This document shows positions 50,666 to 59,794 of a stretch of 61,893 nucleotides of DNA, piece by piece. Where the stretch lies: positions 1 to 61,893 of the forward strand of contig JAFLBM010000024.1 of NCBI GenBank assembly GCA_017303455.1, given 5' to 3'. Made by a program: the position numbers and the translations under genes. The notes under the pieces were generated by a model. That model saw nothing but the letters and a program-made list of their open reading frames with translations, made no database searches and was not told the origin of the DNA. The DNA comes from Chitinophagales bacterium. GTDB taxonomy: Bacteria; Bacteroidota; Bacteroidia; Chitinophagales; Chitinophagaceae. How positions within the stretch are numbered: the stretch's first letter is position 1; the number at the start of each line of letters is the position of its first letter.

Positions 50666-53314
50666 CTACATTATTACTTTCTGAAAATGAATAGTTCCGT
50701 TTTCTTCTCTCACCTCCCAGATATAGGCTCCCGCTGTAAGGGTAATTTCTTTTCTTGTTATACCCGGCTGAAGGTTGATCCTCTCATTTAGCCTTTCCCG
50801 GCCAGCCATGTCATGCACACTTAAATAACAATTAGCCTGCTTTTTTGTACTGATCTCAACTATCAGCCTGCTGTTAGCTACCGAAACAGTTTTAACTTCA
50901 AAATCACCTGTATAATTATTTATAATTCTTTTTACACCCAGATAAGCAGTATTACCGTTTTGATCTTTTTGAGATAACCGGTAAAATGAAATGCCGGGCA
51001 ACGGAGAAGCATCTATAAATGAATATTGCTGAATACTGGTTGAGTTGCCACTACCGGATATCCTGGCAAGCACAGTATAATCGCTGCCGTTTGCCGATCT
51101 TTCGATGTTGAAATGATCATTTCCTGATTCCGTCGCTGTAGCCCATTGAATATCCACCTTCTTATTACGGTTCAACTGCGCATCAAAACTCAGCAGGTCC
51201 ACCGGCAAGATGCCAGTTGCGTTTACCGTAAACTGGTCCGCTATACACCCATAATCGTCCGTAACAGTAAAATTTGTTGTGCCGGAAACAAGTGGGGTAA
51301 AATTGATAGAACGGGTTGTTGCTGCATTACTCCAGTTGTAATTTCCGGGCCACGAAGCCGTAAGTAATGCTGTATTGCCTGTCACAATATTCTGAGACAC
51401 GGACTTGTTTACATCTTTCATGATCGTAAACCTGTCAAATACAGTTCCGTTTCTTCGTAACATTTTTGCATCTAAACGGTTATCTTCTGTCTCAAAATAG
51501 AAAACACCTCCATCGTTGAGTGCATAAGGCATAGCATTGGTGCCAAAGCTTGCAGTATTAGCACCGCTTGCACCTGCAGAACCAGAGACCACGTAAACAG
51601 TTCCGTGGTTCAGTGGAGTTGAATTATAAACATAAGGACAGGTACTATTACTGGTATAAGTTGCGCTTGATGTACTTACAGCATGAGTGCCTGCATTAAA
51701 AGAACTCCAGGAACCGGTATAATTCTTCAGCATATAACCCCTCTCGTATCCATGGCTATGACCGCACAGTATCATATCAACTCCTCTTGATTCCAGGTAA
51801 GTAATAAAATTCTGCCGAATGGCTGCCAGTTCAGATTCGGCATCAGAATCATGACTTCCTTTTGTATAGGGCGGATGGTGCCAGTATGCGACTGTCCATT
51901 TTTGTGTATTTGCTGCAAGATCCGCATCCACCCATGTCTTTAACAGGGTAGTACCACTGGTGCCCATATGAGTAAGATCAGCCTCTATACCCCATGAATC
52001 CAGGGACAAAAAATGAATATTACCAATATCGAAAGAATAAAAGTTAGGTTTATTAGAAGCTACCCCGCCGCATTCTCCAGATTGCGGTACAGTAAAACAA
52101 TTGTAATAGGGCATTGCCCGTGAAGTTTTATTCGCCGGGTTATTTCCATAGTCATGGTTACCCGGACTTGGATATAACTTATGGTTTTTTAAAAGACTAC
52201 CGGCGTAGATATTAAAAAAGTTCGTGGTATACTCTGCATCCGTTCCGGAATTATAAGCGTTGTCGCCCAGCAGCAACCATGCATCAGCTGCATCAATACC
52301 ACTTGTTGCAAGGAAATTTCTGTAATTGGCAAGGTTCTCATCCTGGTAGGCAATATTGCCCCGGCCACAATCACCAAATGCAATGATCCTGACCTTTCCC
52401 GTTGTAGTGACAGGTGGAACAGTTTTAAAAAATTTATCTGCATCCGGGGCTCCCATAGTGGTACTGTTCCCAATACGGTAATAGTATTTTGTATCGGGAC
52501 TCAATCCCGTAACACTTACGATATGTTCAGTAACGTTTGCCGCATCTGAAATCACGGTTGGATAAGTTCCAAATGAAGTACCTATTTCTATCCTCGAGTT
52601 TTGAGAAGTTGAAGTTCTCCAGCGTATAGTAATAGCGGTCTGGCTGCCCATTTGCAAATAAGGTCCTCTTGTAAGTGTTGCCGAAAAGGCATCATTACCT
52701 GTCAGCTCCAGGTTAAAGGATATATCTGAACTGGTTGATGTTGGGGGCGATCCTGAAACAGAAGCCTGGTGAATTTCAACAGCAATCACATTATCACCGG
52801 CAACAAACGCAGTATTGGGAATTGTAAAACTGGTAATCCCATCCTCTATTGCAGCTGATGCGGAAGTTCCGTAACTGATAACAGATGGAAAAGCCGGCAG
52901 GTTATCCCTCCCCACCTCTGTTCCGTTTACATAAACCACATATCCATCATCCCGTTCTACATTACAGGAAAAATTTGTAAACAAAAGCGGGTTGCTGATA
53001 GTAATCGTTTTTCGGAAATAAGTTGTAGCATACTTATTCCCCGAAGGCAAGCAAATTGTTCCGCCACCACCGGCTGGTACACAGGTTGCCTCATCACCAT
53101 CTCCATAGCCGAGCTCACCGTTACCAGCAGGCCAGGCGGAATCATCAAAGGCACTGTTCTGCCAACCTGTTGGAAAATTCGCAAAGCTATTGGCCCAGTA
53201 TTTCCAGGAACTGCCGTAAGAGATTATAGTAGTCTGCCCAAATGAAAAAAGGGAAAAAAAGCTAAAGACAGTAAAAAAGAATACTGCTTTTTGTATAGTG
53301 CTTATTAGTTTCAT
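50666..53314 (-). CDS. Secreted purple-acid-phosphatase-like metallophosphoesterase with T9SS sorting domain
   Basis: 882 residues. Signal peptide (1-26); N-terminal module about 30-208 matching the neighbouring giant protein; fibronectin-like PAP N-domain about 212-300 (LTRGPYLQMGSQTAITIRWR). The metallophosphoesterase is at about 305-580: D315 (GDCGRGN), D351 (LGDNAYNSGTD), GNHDYG (386-391), H479-H480 and GHSHGYER (518-525). All metal ligands of the family are present. T9SS type A sorting domain at the end. It should release phosphate from organic esters outside the cell. The gene ends 48 bp before the start of the giant protein's gene, so the two may form one transcript. Confidence 0.92.
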   Translation of the reverse strand: MKLISTIQKAVFFFTVFSFFSLFSFGQTTIISYGSSWKYWANSFANFPTGWQNSAFDDSAWPAGNGELGYGDGDEATCVPAGGGGTICLPSGNKYATTYFRKTITISNPLLFTNFSCNVERDDGYVVYVNGTEVGRDNLPAFPSVISYGTSASAAIEDGITSFTIPNTAFVAGDNVIAVEIHQASVSGSPPTSTSSDISFNLELTGNDAFSATLTRGPYLQMGSQTAITIRWRTSTSQNSRIEIGTSFGTYPTVISDAANVTEHIVSVTGLSPDTKYYYRIGNSTTMGAPDADKFFKTVPPVTTTGKVRIIAFGDCGRGNIAYQDENLANYRNFLATSGIDAADAWLLLGDNAYNSGTDAEYTTNFFNIYAGSLLKNHKLYPSPGNHDYGNNPANKTSRAMPYYNCFTVPQSGECGGVASNKPNFYSFDIGNIHFLSLDSWGIEADLTHMGTSGTTLLKTWVDADLAANTQKWTVAYWHHPPYTKGSHDSDAESELAAIRQNFITYLESRGVDMILCGHSHGYERGYMLKNYTGSWSSFNAGTHAVSTSSATYTSNSTCPYVYNSTPLNHGTVYVVSGSAGASGANTASFGTNAMPYALNDGGVFYFETEDNRLDAKMLRRNGTVFDRFTIMKDVNKSVSQNIVTGNTALLTASWPGNYNWSNAATTRSINFTPLVSGTTNFTVTDDYGCIADQFTVNATGILPVDLLSFDAQLNRNKKVDIQWATATESGNDHFNIERSANGSDYTVLARISGSGNSTSIQQYSFIDASPLPGISFYRLSQKDQNGNTAYLGVKRIINNYTGDFEVKTVSVANSRLIVEISTKKQANCYLSVHDMAGRERLNERINLQPGITRKEITLTAGAYIWEVREENGTIHFQKVIM

Positions 53315-53775
53315 AGAAGGTTACAGGATTTATAAAGGTCATACAAACTGCACTCAGAATTCCTGCGATCATCAACTGGTTGTATGCATCTGAATTTCTA
53401 TTATCACGTCTAAATAAATCAAAAATATATCAGGAAACCATGACAACAGTCAGCGTATGTATTTAAAACCTATGATTCCCGTATAAGTCCGGCGTATTAA
53501 ATCTAACTGAATTACTATACTACATTACTTTCACTATACAATGTTACTGGTTAACACTTATGATCCGTCACAGGTTAAAAAACACAGCCCGTTTACAGTC
53601 GGGTGTGATTTTATAAGTAATCCTGTTACTCCGGGATTGCAGAATACCAGCAACCAGCATCTTACTATCCGTTAAACCCTTTGGTATAACACTATAAAAA
53701 GCCCTTACCAGCAGTAATGATTTCAGCAGTGATTACTGTAATTAATTCTGTATTTTTATAGCTAATTATCAACTC
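53315..53775. other. 461-bp intergenic region without a recognisable gene
   Basis: Divergent control region between the phosphatase-like gene (minus) and pdxA (plus), AT-rich and without an ORF of note. A hairpin-like stretch (CACAGCCCG ... CGGGTGTG, 53583-53607) followed by ATTTTAT was seen but has one bulged base. No exact TAnnTTTG box was found next to pdxA; TATTTTTA at 53751-53758 is one base off. Confidence 0.6.
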
Positions 53776-54861
53776 ATGAACCAGCAAAAACCTGTTATTG
53801 GCATTTCCTGCGGCGATTTGAATGGCATCGGCATTGAGCTGATCATTAAAACATTTTCGGACAACCGTATCCTTGAGCAGTGTACCCCGGTTATTTTCGC
53901 ATCCAATAAAGCCATCAACTTCTATAAAAAATCAATGCCGGACCAACACTTTAGCTACCAGAGCACCAAAGAATTCAGCCGGCTCAATCATAAACAGATC
54001 AACCTCTTTACCTGCTGGGAAGAAGAGGTGGAAATTAATCCCGGGCAATTAACTGAAACGGGAGGAAAATATGCGGTGCTTTCCCTGCAAACGGCTGTTG
54101 CCGCATTAAAACAAAAGCAGATTGACGGCCTGGTCACAGCCCCTATTCATAAAAAAAATATACAGTCTGCTGACTTCAATTATACAGGCCATACGCCTTA
54201 CCTGAAAGCTATGTTTGGAGGTAATGATGTGGTCATGATGCTTTGTGCCGGTAACTTCAGGGTGGCCCTGCTGACAGAGCATATCCCTGTTGCTGAAGTG
54301 GCAAAACACATTACCAAAGAAAAGATCGTCAGCAAACTGAATATCATCCACCAAAGCCTGCAAAAGGATTTTGGCATTGACAAACCCCGCATTGCGGTAC
54401 TGGGATTAAACCCGCATGCAGGAGATGAAGGCCTGATCGGAAATGAAGAAGAAACAATTATCCGCCCTGCAATCAAAGAAGCAAAGAACAACAATATGCT
54501 GGTAGTAGGTCCATACAGTGCAGATGCGTTTTTTGCCCGCCGCAGTTTTGACAAATTTGATGCGGTGCTGGCTATGTACCACGACCAGGGGCTTATTCCT
54601 TTTAAAACCTTAGCCAGCGGAGAAGGCGTAAATTATACCGCAGGGCTTCCGGAAGTAAGAACATCCCCTGACCATGGTGTTGCTTTTGACATAGCCGGTA
54701 AAGATAAAGCTGATGCATCTTCCTTCATAACTGCCATATTTGAATGTATTGACATCATCAACCGCAGAAGCGAGTATGAACAAAACCGTAAGAATCCATT
54801 GAAGAAAATGACCCCTTCCTTCCTGGCCAATGCAGTGGATGAAAGAATTGATGAAGGATAA
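53776..54861 (+). CDS. pdxA: 4-hydroxythreonine-4-phosphate dehydrogenase
   Basis: Oxidises 4-hydroxythreonine 4-phosphate for pyridoxal phosphate synthesis. 361 residues. Family features: ISCGDLNGIGIELIIK at the start, TAPIHKKN, the metal-binding His in NYTGHTPYL, LGLNPHAGDEGLIG and YHDQGLIPFKTL with a second His and Asp. Other residues (GVNYTAGLPEVRTSPDHGVA FDIAGK) are standard. The gene converges with the LolA-like gene, 5 bp apart. Confidence 0.96.
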   Translation: MNQQKPVIGISCGDLNGIGIELIIKTFSDNRILEQCTPVIFASNKAINFYKKSMPDQHFSYQSTKEFSRLNHKQINLFTCWEEEVEINPGQLTETGGKYAVLSLQTAVAALKQKQIDGLVTAPIHKKNIQSADFNYTGHTPYLKAMFGGNDVVMMLCAGNFRVALLTEHIPVAEVAKHITKEKIVSKLNIIHQSLQKDFGIDKPRIAVLGLNPHAGDEGLIGNEEETIIRPAIKEAKNNNMLVVGPYSADAFFARRSFDKFDAVLAMYHDQGLIPFKTLASGEGVNYTAGLPEVRTSPDHGVAFDIAGKDKADASSFITAIFECIDIINRRSEYEQNRKNPLKKMTPSFLANAVDERIDEG

Positions 54862-54866
54862 ACCAT

Positions 54867-55592
54867 TTACCGGAAGACCGTATCGGAAACTCCTTTATTA
54901 ATCGAATAGCCGGAGTAAACAATCTCTACTTTCCCTTTTTTATTCTTCAGCTTATTCGGGTCTTGTTCTTTTTTAGTGCCATCATCATAATCAAACGTGA
55001 TACCCTTGGGCAGTTTATAATCCTTGGTATTAAAACTAAAGATCACTTTATCCGCCAGTCCATACTCCGCATATTTCCCGTAGGTCATTTCCAGCTCATA
55101 AGTACCATTATCTTTTGTAGTGGTCTTTGCCTTTTTTATCAATGACTGGACTTCATCAATATAAAGTGTTGACAACACCACATCTGAATTCTCCTCCTTT
55201 GGCAGCAGTTTAATGATACGCAGGTTTGTCCCGGCTTCATTGCCCACATCAATAATATCGAAACTGGCCGTTCCATTCAGGAAAATATTACTCAGGTTGA
55301 TATTTACAGAGCCTTTAGGAATGAAGGATATACCGCTTTCGTTATTGATCCGTAACTTATTGGGCTTTTTAAAATACACTTTCACTTTAGCGATCGGTGC
55401 TTTAATGAATATCACATTGGTCTTCATTTTACCGCTGGCCTCGTAGTCATTTACTTTATCCAATTTAGCTCTCACACTGGCAATAACCTCCTCCGGGGTA
55501 GAATTCTTGTACCCATAGCCAGACAAAAAAGGAATCACTGCCAGCATAAATATTGCTTTACCCGGGATCAAACGACACATTTTTTCCATCAT
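54867..55592 (-). CDS. LolA-like outer-membrane lipoprotein-sorting protein
   Basis: 241 residues from the Met at 55592 (MMEKMCRLIPGKAIFMLAVI), chosen because the longer frame to 55637 would overlap the ABC permease gene. The N-terminus is signal-like. The beta-rich body (DYEASGKMKTNVIFIKAPIA KVKVYFKKPNKLRI; GTYELEMTYGKY) resembles the LolA/LolB-type fold and DUF4292-like proteins. Likely periplasmic, binding lipid or lipoprotein; the exact partner is unknown. Confidence 0.7.
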   Translation of the reverse strand: MMEKMCRLIPGKAIFMLAVIPFLSGYGYKNSTPEEVIASVRAKLDKVNDYEASGKMKTNVIFIKAPIAKVKVYFKKPNKLRINNESGISFIPKGSVNINLSNIFLNGTASFDIIDVGNEAGTNLRIIKLLPKEENSDVVLSTLYIDEVQSLIKKAKTTTKDNGTYELEMTYGKYAEYGLADKVIFSFNTKDYKLPKGITFDYDDGTKKEQDPNKLKNKKGKVEIVYSGYSINKGVSDTVFR

Positions 55593-55603
55593 ACAAATTA
55601 ATT

Positions 55604-56494
55604 TTAAGTCAGAATGTCTTTTTTCCTGAACACCCATACAGCACTACCGAAAAACAAGCCGATATAGATCAGAAGGATACTTAAACTACGCATAATTGCA
55701 GGCAGATTTTCGATACTCCCGTTGATAGTTGTCCCTTCTGCATCGGCCTTTACATAAAAGAAACCTTTCCAGGCCACCATATGGGAAGTAAATAAATAGG
55801 GCTTTACGGTCTGATCATAAATCGGGATATTCATTTCAGAGAGTATGGTAAATACTATTACAATACTCATGGTGGCAATGATCGGGCCAATAGAATTTTC
55901 GGCAAATACGCTTAATAAGAATGAAAGGGCTGACACCGTGGTCAATGCCACCGCTGCATAACCAAATGCAGCGATATACCTCCACATCACATCAAAACTT
56001 TGTATCTGTTCAATCCCTTCCGAACGGAGCACCACCATATCATTGGTTCCGAAAATAAGCATACTGCCAAATAATGCCAGTACAGCCATCCACACCAGCA
56101 AGGCAACAGTATAAATGACAGAAGCTAAAAATTTAACCAGCATATATTGCGTACGGCTGATAGGTTTGGTCAGGGAGAGACGGAGTGTACCCATATTTGC
56201 CTCTCCAGCTATGGAATCCCCGGATATCAATGCCACCAGTAAGGGCATTTGAATCAATAATGTATTCAAAATGACAAAACAGATAAGATAACCATTGAGC
56301 AGATCCAGTTTAAAATCATCGTTAAAGTCGAATGAATCCTTGAGGTTACTCATCAACAGATCAATGTACGACTTGCCATCAAACTTTAAGGCAACCTGTA
56401 TCAGGAAAACCACCGCTGCGATTGCCCCAAAGGCAATATAAGTTCTTGGTCTTTTAAATATCTTGAATAATTCAATTTGCAACAGTTTCCACAT
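55604..56494 (-). CDS. ABC-2 type transporter permease
   Basis: 296 residues with six or so membrane helices (about 18-36, 70-90, 110-132, 150-170, 180-200, 260-290) and typical ABC-2 sequences (LLVALISGDSIAGEANMGTL RLSLTKPISRTQYMLVKFLA). The coding region overlaps the partner ATPase gene by 23 bp, indicating coupling. Substrate unknown. Confidence 0.9.
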   Translation of the reverse strand: MWKLLQIELFKIFKRPRTYIAFGAIAAVVFLIQVALKFDGKSYIDLLMSNLKDSFDFNDDFKLDLLNGYLICFVILNTLLIQMPLLVALISGDSIAGEANMGTLRLSLTKPISRTQYMLVKFLASVIYTVALLVWMAVLALFGSMLIFGTNDMVVLRSEGIEQIQSFDVMWRYIAAFGYAAVALTTVSALSFLLSVFAENSIGPIIATMSIVIVFTILSEMNIPIYDQTVKPYLFTSHMVAWKGFFYVKADAEGTTINGSIENLPAIMRSLSILLIYIGLFFGSAVWVFRKKDILT

Positions 56495-57413
56495 GCTGAT
56501 TGGCAGTTGTTAATGATAAAAAATAATCTTCCAGCGAATGTTTGGAGTGAAATGAAAGTATACCAATATCCATCTGAACCATTTCCTTCATCACAACAGG
56601 CACCTGCTCCCGGTGCAGTTTCAGCAATATGGCATCATTTCTTTTATTTAAAATAAACTGGTCCAGTTGGGACGCTTTTAATTTCTCCCAGGCGATCTCA
56701 TCATTGATCGTTTTCACTTCTACCACCGTTTCTGAAGGATCAAACAGTTCATTCACTTTTCCTTCCACCAGTTTTTTGCCTTTATCAATGATGATCATGG
56801 AGTCTGCGATCAGTTCAACTTCACTCAGTAAATGCGAGGAGACAACCAGTGTTTTACCTAAATCTTTTTTAAGATGCAGGATCAGGTTCCTTATATCAGC
56901 AATGCCCTGCGGATCTAATCCATTCGTGGGTTCATCTAAAATGATCAGCTCCGGGTCATGCACCAGTGCAGTGGCAATACCGAGCCGTTGTTTCATTCCC
57001 TGCGAATAAGTTTTCACCTTACTATGTGCCCTGTCTGCCAATCCTACCATCGCAAGTTGGTCCATTAATTTCTTTTCGGAGATTTTAATACCACTCATGA
57101 TCCCGAATATCCGCAGGTTCTCCAGGGCCGTCAGGTATTTATAGAGATCAGGCCGTTCTATGATCGCCCCAACTTTCCGTAATATCTCTTTCCGGTGTTT
57201 CTGCAATTCCATTCCGAAGATCCGGATAGTACCTGAGCTTGGTTTGATCAGGGTCAGCAGCATCCTGATCGTGGTTGATTTGCCGGCACCATTTTGCCCC
57301 AAAAAACCATATACCTGTCCGGCCGAAACTGAAAAACTGAGATTACTTACGGCTTTTATTTCCCCGAAATCTTTGTTTAAATCCTTTACCTGTATAATAG
57401 AAGACATGGTCAA
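56472..57413 (-). CDS. ABC-2 type transporter ATPase
   Basis: 313 residues. Walker A GQNGAGKST (about 36-44), signature YSQGMKQRLGIA, Walker B LIILDEPTNGLDPQG, and switch His in SSHLLSEVEL. The GldA-like ATPase at 33253 is a paralogue. Partner permease follows. Its promoter probably includes TACATTTG at 57432-57425. Confidence 0.93.
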   Translation of the reverse strand: MTMSSIIQVKDLNKDFGEIKAVSNLSFSVSAGQVYGFLGQNGAGKSTTIRMLLTLIKPSSGTIRIFGMELQKHRKEILRKVGAIIERPDLYKYLTALENLRIFGIMSGIKISEKKLMDQLAMVGLADRAHSKVKTYSQGMKQRLGIATALVHDPELIILDEPTNGLDPQGIADIRNLILHLKKDLGKTLVVSSHLLSEVELIADSMIIIDKGKKLVEGKVNELFDPSETVVEVKTINDEIAWEKLKASQLDQFILNKRNDAILLKLHREQVPVVMKEMVQMDIGILSFHSKHSLEDYFLSLTTANQHVETVAN

Positions 57414-57424
57414 AACTTAGTATG

Positions 57425-57432
57425 CAAATGTA
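57425..57432 (-). promoter_or_regulatory. -7 element of the ABC-2 exporter operon
   Basis: Minus-strand TACATTTG, an exact match, 11 nt before the ATG at 57413. No -33 TTG at 19-21 nt. Confidence 0.45.
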
Positions 57433-57717
57433 TTGAAGGTTTCTGCTGTAAATGAGCGATTTAACCTTTTGAAAAATATATTTTACAAATCACTTGCATA
57501 AGTAACAACCCATGCCTATGTTTGTTTTACGATTCGGAAAACCACATTTTTACCCGGAAAACTACGTAAAAGCCCGTGCCTGTTTCTTCTTTTCGTTCAC
57601 AGCCAGGTCTGCATATCAAGTAGCCTTCCCCGGATTAAATTCTCCCAATTCCTGCGAACCGCACCCTTTGATCCAATATTTCTGTGGGACTTGAAGACCA
57701 TCATTCAAACCCTGGAA

Positions 57718-58095
57718 ATGAAGCAAATTTTAACCGTACTGATCGCCGTAATATTCAGCTTACTGACACAAACCCTGGTTGCACAGGAAAATCCCGCTGC
57801 ATCAACAGCAAAGCTTACGAGCTTCAGGGCAACTATCAATAATGATAAAGTTATCCTTGATTGGGAGGTGGACGCCAATGAATCAACTAATCTTTTTGAA
57901 GTGGAGAAAAGTGCGGATGGAAAAATTTTTAGCCTGACAGCGCTGGTTTTCGGTTCTGAAAAAGCAGAAAAGGACAATTACCGGTATTTCGAAAAAATCG
58001 GGAAAGAGAAATTGCAGTTCAGGATCAAATTGATCGGGAAGGATAAAAAAGTGATTTATTCAGAAATTGTATCTGTTAACAGTACCGGCAATTGA
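57718..58095 (+). CDS. Small exported protein with a fibronectin-like domain
   Basis: 125 residues from the Met at 57718 (MKQILTVLIAVIFSLLTQTL, a clean signal peptide); an earlier in-frame Met at 57691 would add nine residues before the signal. The mature part is one beta-sandwich of the type often linked to T9SS sorting domains (LTSFRATINNDKVILDWEVD ... NLFEVEKSADGKIF ... FRIKLIGKDKKVIYSEIVSV), but the sorting domain itself is absent. Function unknown. Confidence 0.7.
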   Translation: MKQILTVLIAVIFSLLTQTLVAQENPAASTAKLTSFRATINNDKVILDWEVDANESTNLFEVEKSADGKIFSLTALVFGSEKAEKDNYRYFEKIGKEKLQFRIKLIGKDKKVIYSEIVSVNSTGN

Positions 58096-58106
58096 TAACC
58101 TGGACC

Positions 58107-58238
58107 ATGGCTGAAATAAAAAACACATTAAAAGAGAAATTAAAAGGCCTTAAAAAAGCCGTTGAAAAAATATTGAAGCCCGGAAGCAAACAACCGCAAC
58201 TGGTATTGCAACCCTACCGGAACAAAAAAAGTTTTTGA
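58107..58238 (+). CDS. Possible 43-aa basic protein
   Basis: MAEIKNTLKEKLKGLKKAVE KILKPGSKQPQLVLQPYRNK KSF. Highly basic with an amphipathic helix in the first half. It begins 11 bp after the fibronectin-like gene and ends before the hairpin at 58293. Too short for certainty; the Lys-rich helix might also arise by chance in AT-rich DNA. Confidence 0.4.
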   Translation: MAEIKNTLKEKLKGLKKAVEKILKPGSKQPQLVLQPYRNKKSF

Positions 58239-58292
58239 GGGGTACCATCTTTACATTTTTCATACATACACTAAAGAGTACCAAAAAGAGAA

Positions 58293-58316
58293 GAAGCCCT
58301 TTGTCTAAAGGGCTTC
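58293..58316. terminator. Hairpin between convergent transcripts
   Basis: A perfect 10-bp inverted repeat GAAGCCCTTT / AAAGGGCTTC with a 4-nt loop. T-tracts are modest on both strands (minus-strand TCTTTTTGG), so a bidirectional terminator is likely. Confidence 0.7.
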
Positions 58317-58340
58317 CTCATTTATATACTATACCGGTAA

Positions 58341-58826
58341 TTAAAACAAAGATGGCAAAGGAATTTTCAGCACCATCATGATCATGGCTGCAACAGGGGT
58401 AATCAATGCAACTAAACCCCAGTTCTCCCATTTTTTAAAACAAGACCGGTAAAGAGCCTTATCAAACAGTTCATCCGCTGATACATTAACGAGTTTAAAA
58501 ATTTTCTTTTGCAAAGGAGCCAGTTTCCAGCTAAAGACAAGACCGGATAAGCTGAACAAAACAATAGACCAGAATATCCATCCTGTCCTAAGTAGTGGGA
58601 TGCCTCCTTCGATAGCAGTGGCAAACCCGCCTATGGTAATAATGATCACTCCCGGAATAGTAAATAACCGCTCACTCTGAATGATCGTCTTCATGGTAAA
58701 TGCAATAACAGGCCGGTCATTTGTTTTATCAGCCCTTTTCATCCAGAATAAACCCGTGATGATATTGCCAAGGAAAACAACAACAGCAAAAATATGTACC
58801 AGTTTAAATAGAGAATAGAAATGCAT
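58341..58826 (-). CDS. DUF2269-like integral membrane protein
   Basis: 161 residues with four membrane helices (about 5-28, 52-70, 82-102, 136-156), starting MHFYSLFKLVHIFAVVVFLG, which carries the His of the family. Proteins of this type have been suggested to bind haem through such His residues, unproven. It follows the regulator gene by 3 bp. Confidence 0.78.
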   Translation of the reverse strand: MHFYSLFKLVHIFAVVVFLGNIITGLFWMKRADKTNDRPVIAFTMKTIIQSERLFTIPGVIIITIGGFATAIEGGIPLLRTGWIFWSIVLFSLSGLVFSWKLAPLQKKIFKLVNVSADELFDKALYRSCFKKWENWGLVALITPVAAMIMMVLKIPLPSLF

Positions 58827-58829
58827 GGC

Positions 58830-59120
58830 TTATGTGTTAGTGCCAAGATAAGATTGCAGGTTCTTTACATATTCTTCAAAAGCTGTTATACCCAGCGGGG
58901 TGATCTTACAGATCGTTTGCGGGTAATTATCTTTGAATTGTTTGACCACATCAATATAACCCGCTTCCTTCAGTTTCTGTATCTGCACACTCAGGTTACC
59001 GGCCGTGGCATTGGTTTTTTCCCGCAGGAAAGTAAACTCTGCCTCTTTCACACTGATGAGGAGTGAAATGACAGCCAACCGGAGTTGTGAATGTAATATG
59101 GGATCCAGGTCTTTAAACAT
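58830..59120 (-). CDS. Winged-helix transcriptional regulator (MarR/ArsR-like, HTH_34 type)
   Basis: 96 residues, a single winged helix: LHSQLRLAVISLLISVKEAE, recognition helix AGNLSVQIQKLKEAGYIDVV, then a wing and C-terminal helix (ITPLGITAFEEYV). No metal or ligand site is evident. It overlaps the preceding membrane-protein gene by 8 bp, so it is co-expressed with the row of membrane proteins and may control them. Confidence 0.88.
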   Translation of the reverse strand: MFKDLDPILHSQLRLAVISLLISVKEAEFTFLREKTNATAGNLSVQIQKLKEAGYIDVVKQFKDNYPQTICKITPLGITAFEEYVKNLQSYLGTNT

Positions 59121-59787
59121 CCCCTGCTGCTTGTTGTTTTTTATAGGCCCTGTACTCCCTTTCCATTAAGATACCTGGTATTAACCAGGCCATGATTGCT
59201 GATGCAGCCGTTAATAAGAGGTCAATTTTTATGGATGTAAAAATGGCGGCAATACAACATATCCAGCAAAAGATGCCGCCCCACAACATCGGTTTAAATT
59301 TACAAGCCGCCCCGGTAATAAACGTTGGCAGGCCATACAACAAAAGGAAAAGCGGTGAAACAAACTCACTGAACTGGAAAGGGGACCGGTGACCGGTTAA
59401 TTGCCGGTACTCCATGGCAACGGGCTCCCACACATGAAAAACTGAATTGATGATAACAATCAGCAGGAAAATACAGATGCCAAATCCCAGCCAGATATAG
59501 TCCATATAACTGTCATCAAATGATTTTACTTTTCTTTCTTTTTTTTCCCTGATCGTAATGAATATTTGGGGGATGACGGCTATAAACGTGAGCAGGTAAA
59601 TATCAAAAGGAAGTTGGTACCCAAAATGAATCTCTGACAATTTCACAATTGAACAAATTGCAATTAGGGCACCCCACATTATTGCGCCGATACCCGTATC
59701 ATGATAGGAATCTTTGGCCTTACTGATCATTTTGGCAATGAGATCAAGGCTTTCCTTTTCAGTGAGTTGTTTTTTGGGTTGATTCAT
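59113..59787 (-). CDS. Five- or six-helix membrane protein, paralogue of the upstream gene
   Basis: 224 residues. The cytoplasmic start LDLIAKMISKAKDSYHDTG precedes several membrane helices (IGAIMWGALIAICSI, YLLTFIAVIPQIF, WLGFGICIFLLIVII and others). It is clearly related to the 195-aa protein of the next gene: [LI]xxMIS[KR][AT]K, WG near residue 38, and IWLG/LWLG in the third helix. It lacks any known transport or enzyme motif. Confidence 0.75.
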   Translation of the reverse strand: MNQPKKQLTEKESLDLIAKMISKAKDSYHDTGIGAIMWGALIAICSIVKLSEIHFGYQLPFDIYLLTFIAVIPQIFITIREKKERKVKSFDDSYMDYIWLGFGICIFLLIVIINSVFHVWEPVAMEYRQLTGHRSPFQFSEFVSPLFLLLYGLPTFITGAACKFKPMLWGGIFCWICCIAAIFTSIKIDLLLTAASAIMAWLIPGILMEREYRAYKKQQAAGDV

Positions 59788-59794
59788 GGCAAAA

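Noticed and set aside
53583..53607. Hairpin upstream of pdxA, considered as a riboswitch or terminator
   Set aside because: Only a short stem with a bulged base; no known vitamin riboswitch consensus could be matched and no plus-strand gene lies upstream to terminate.
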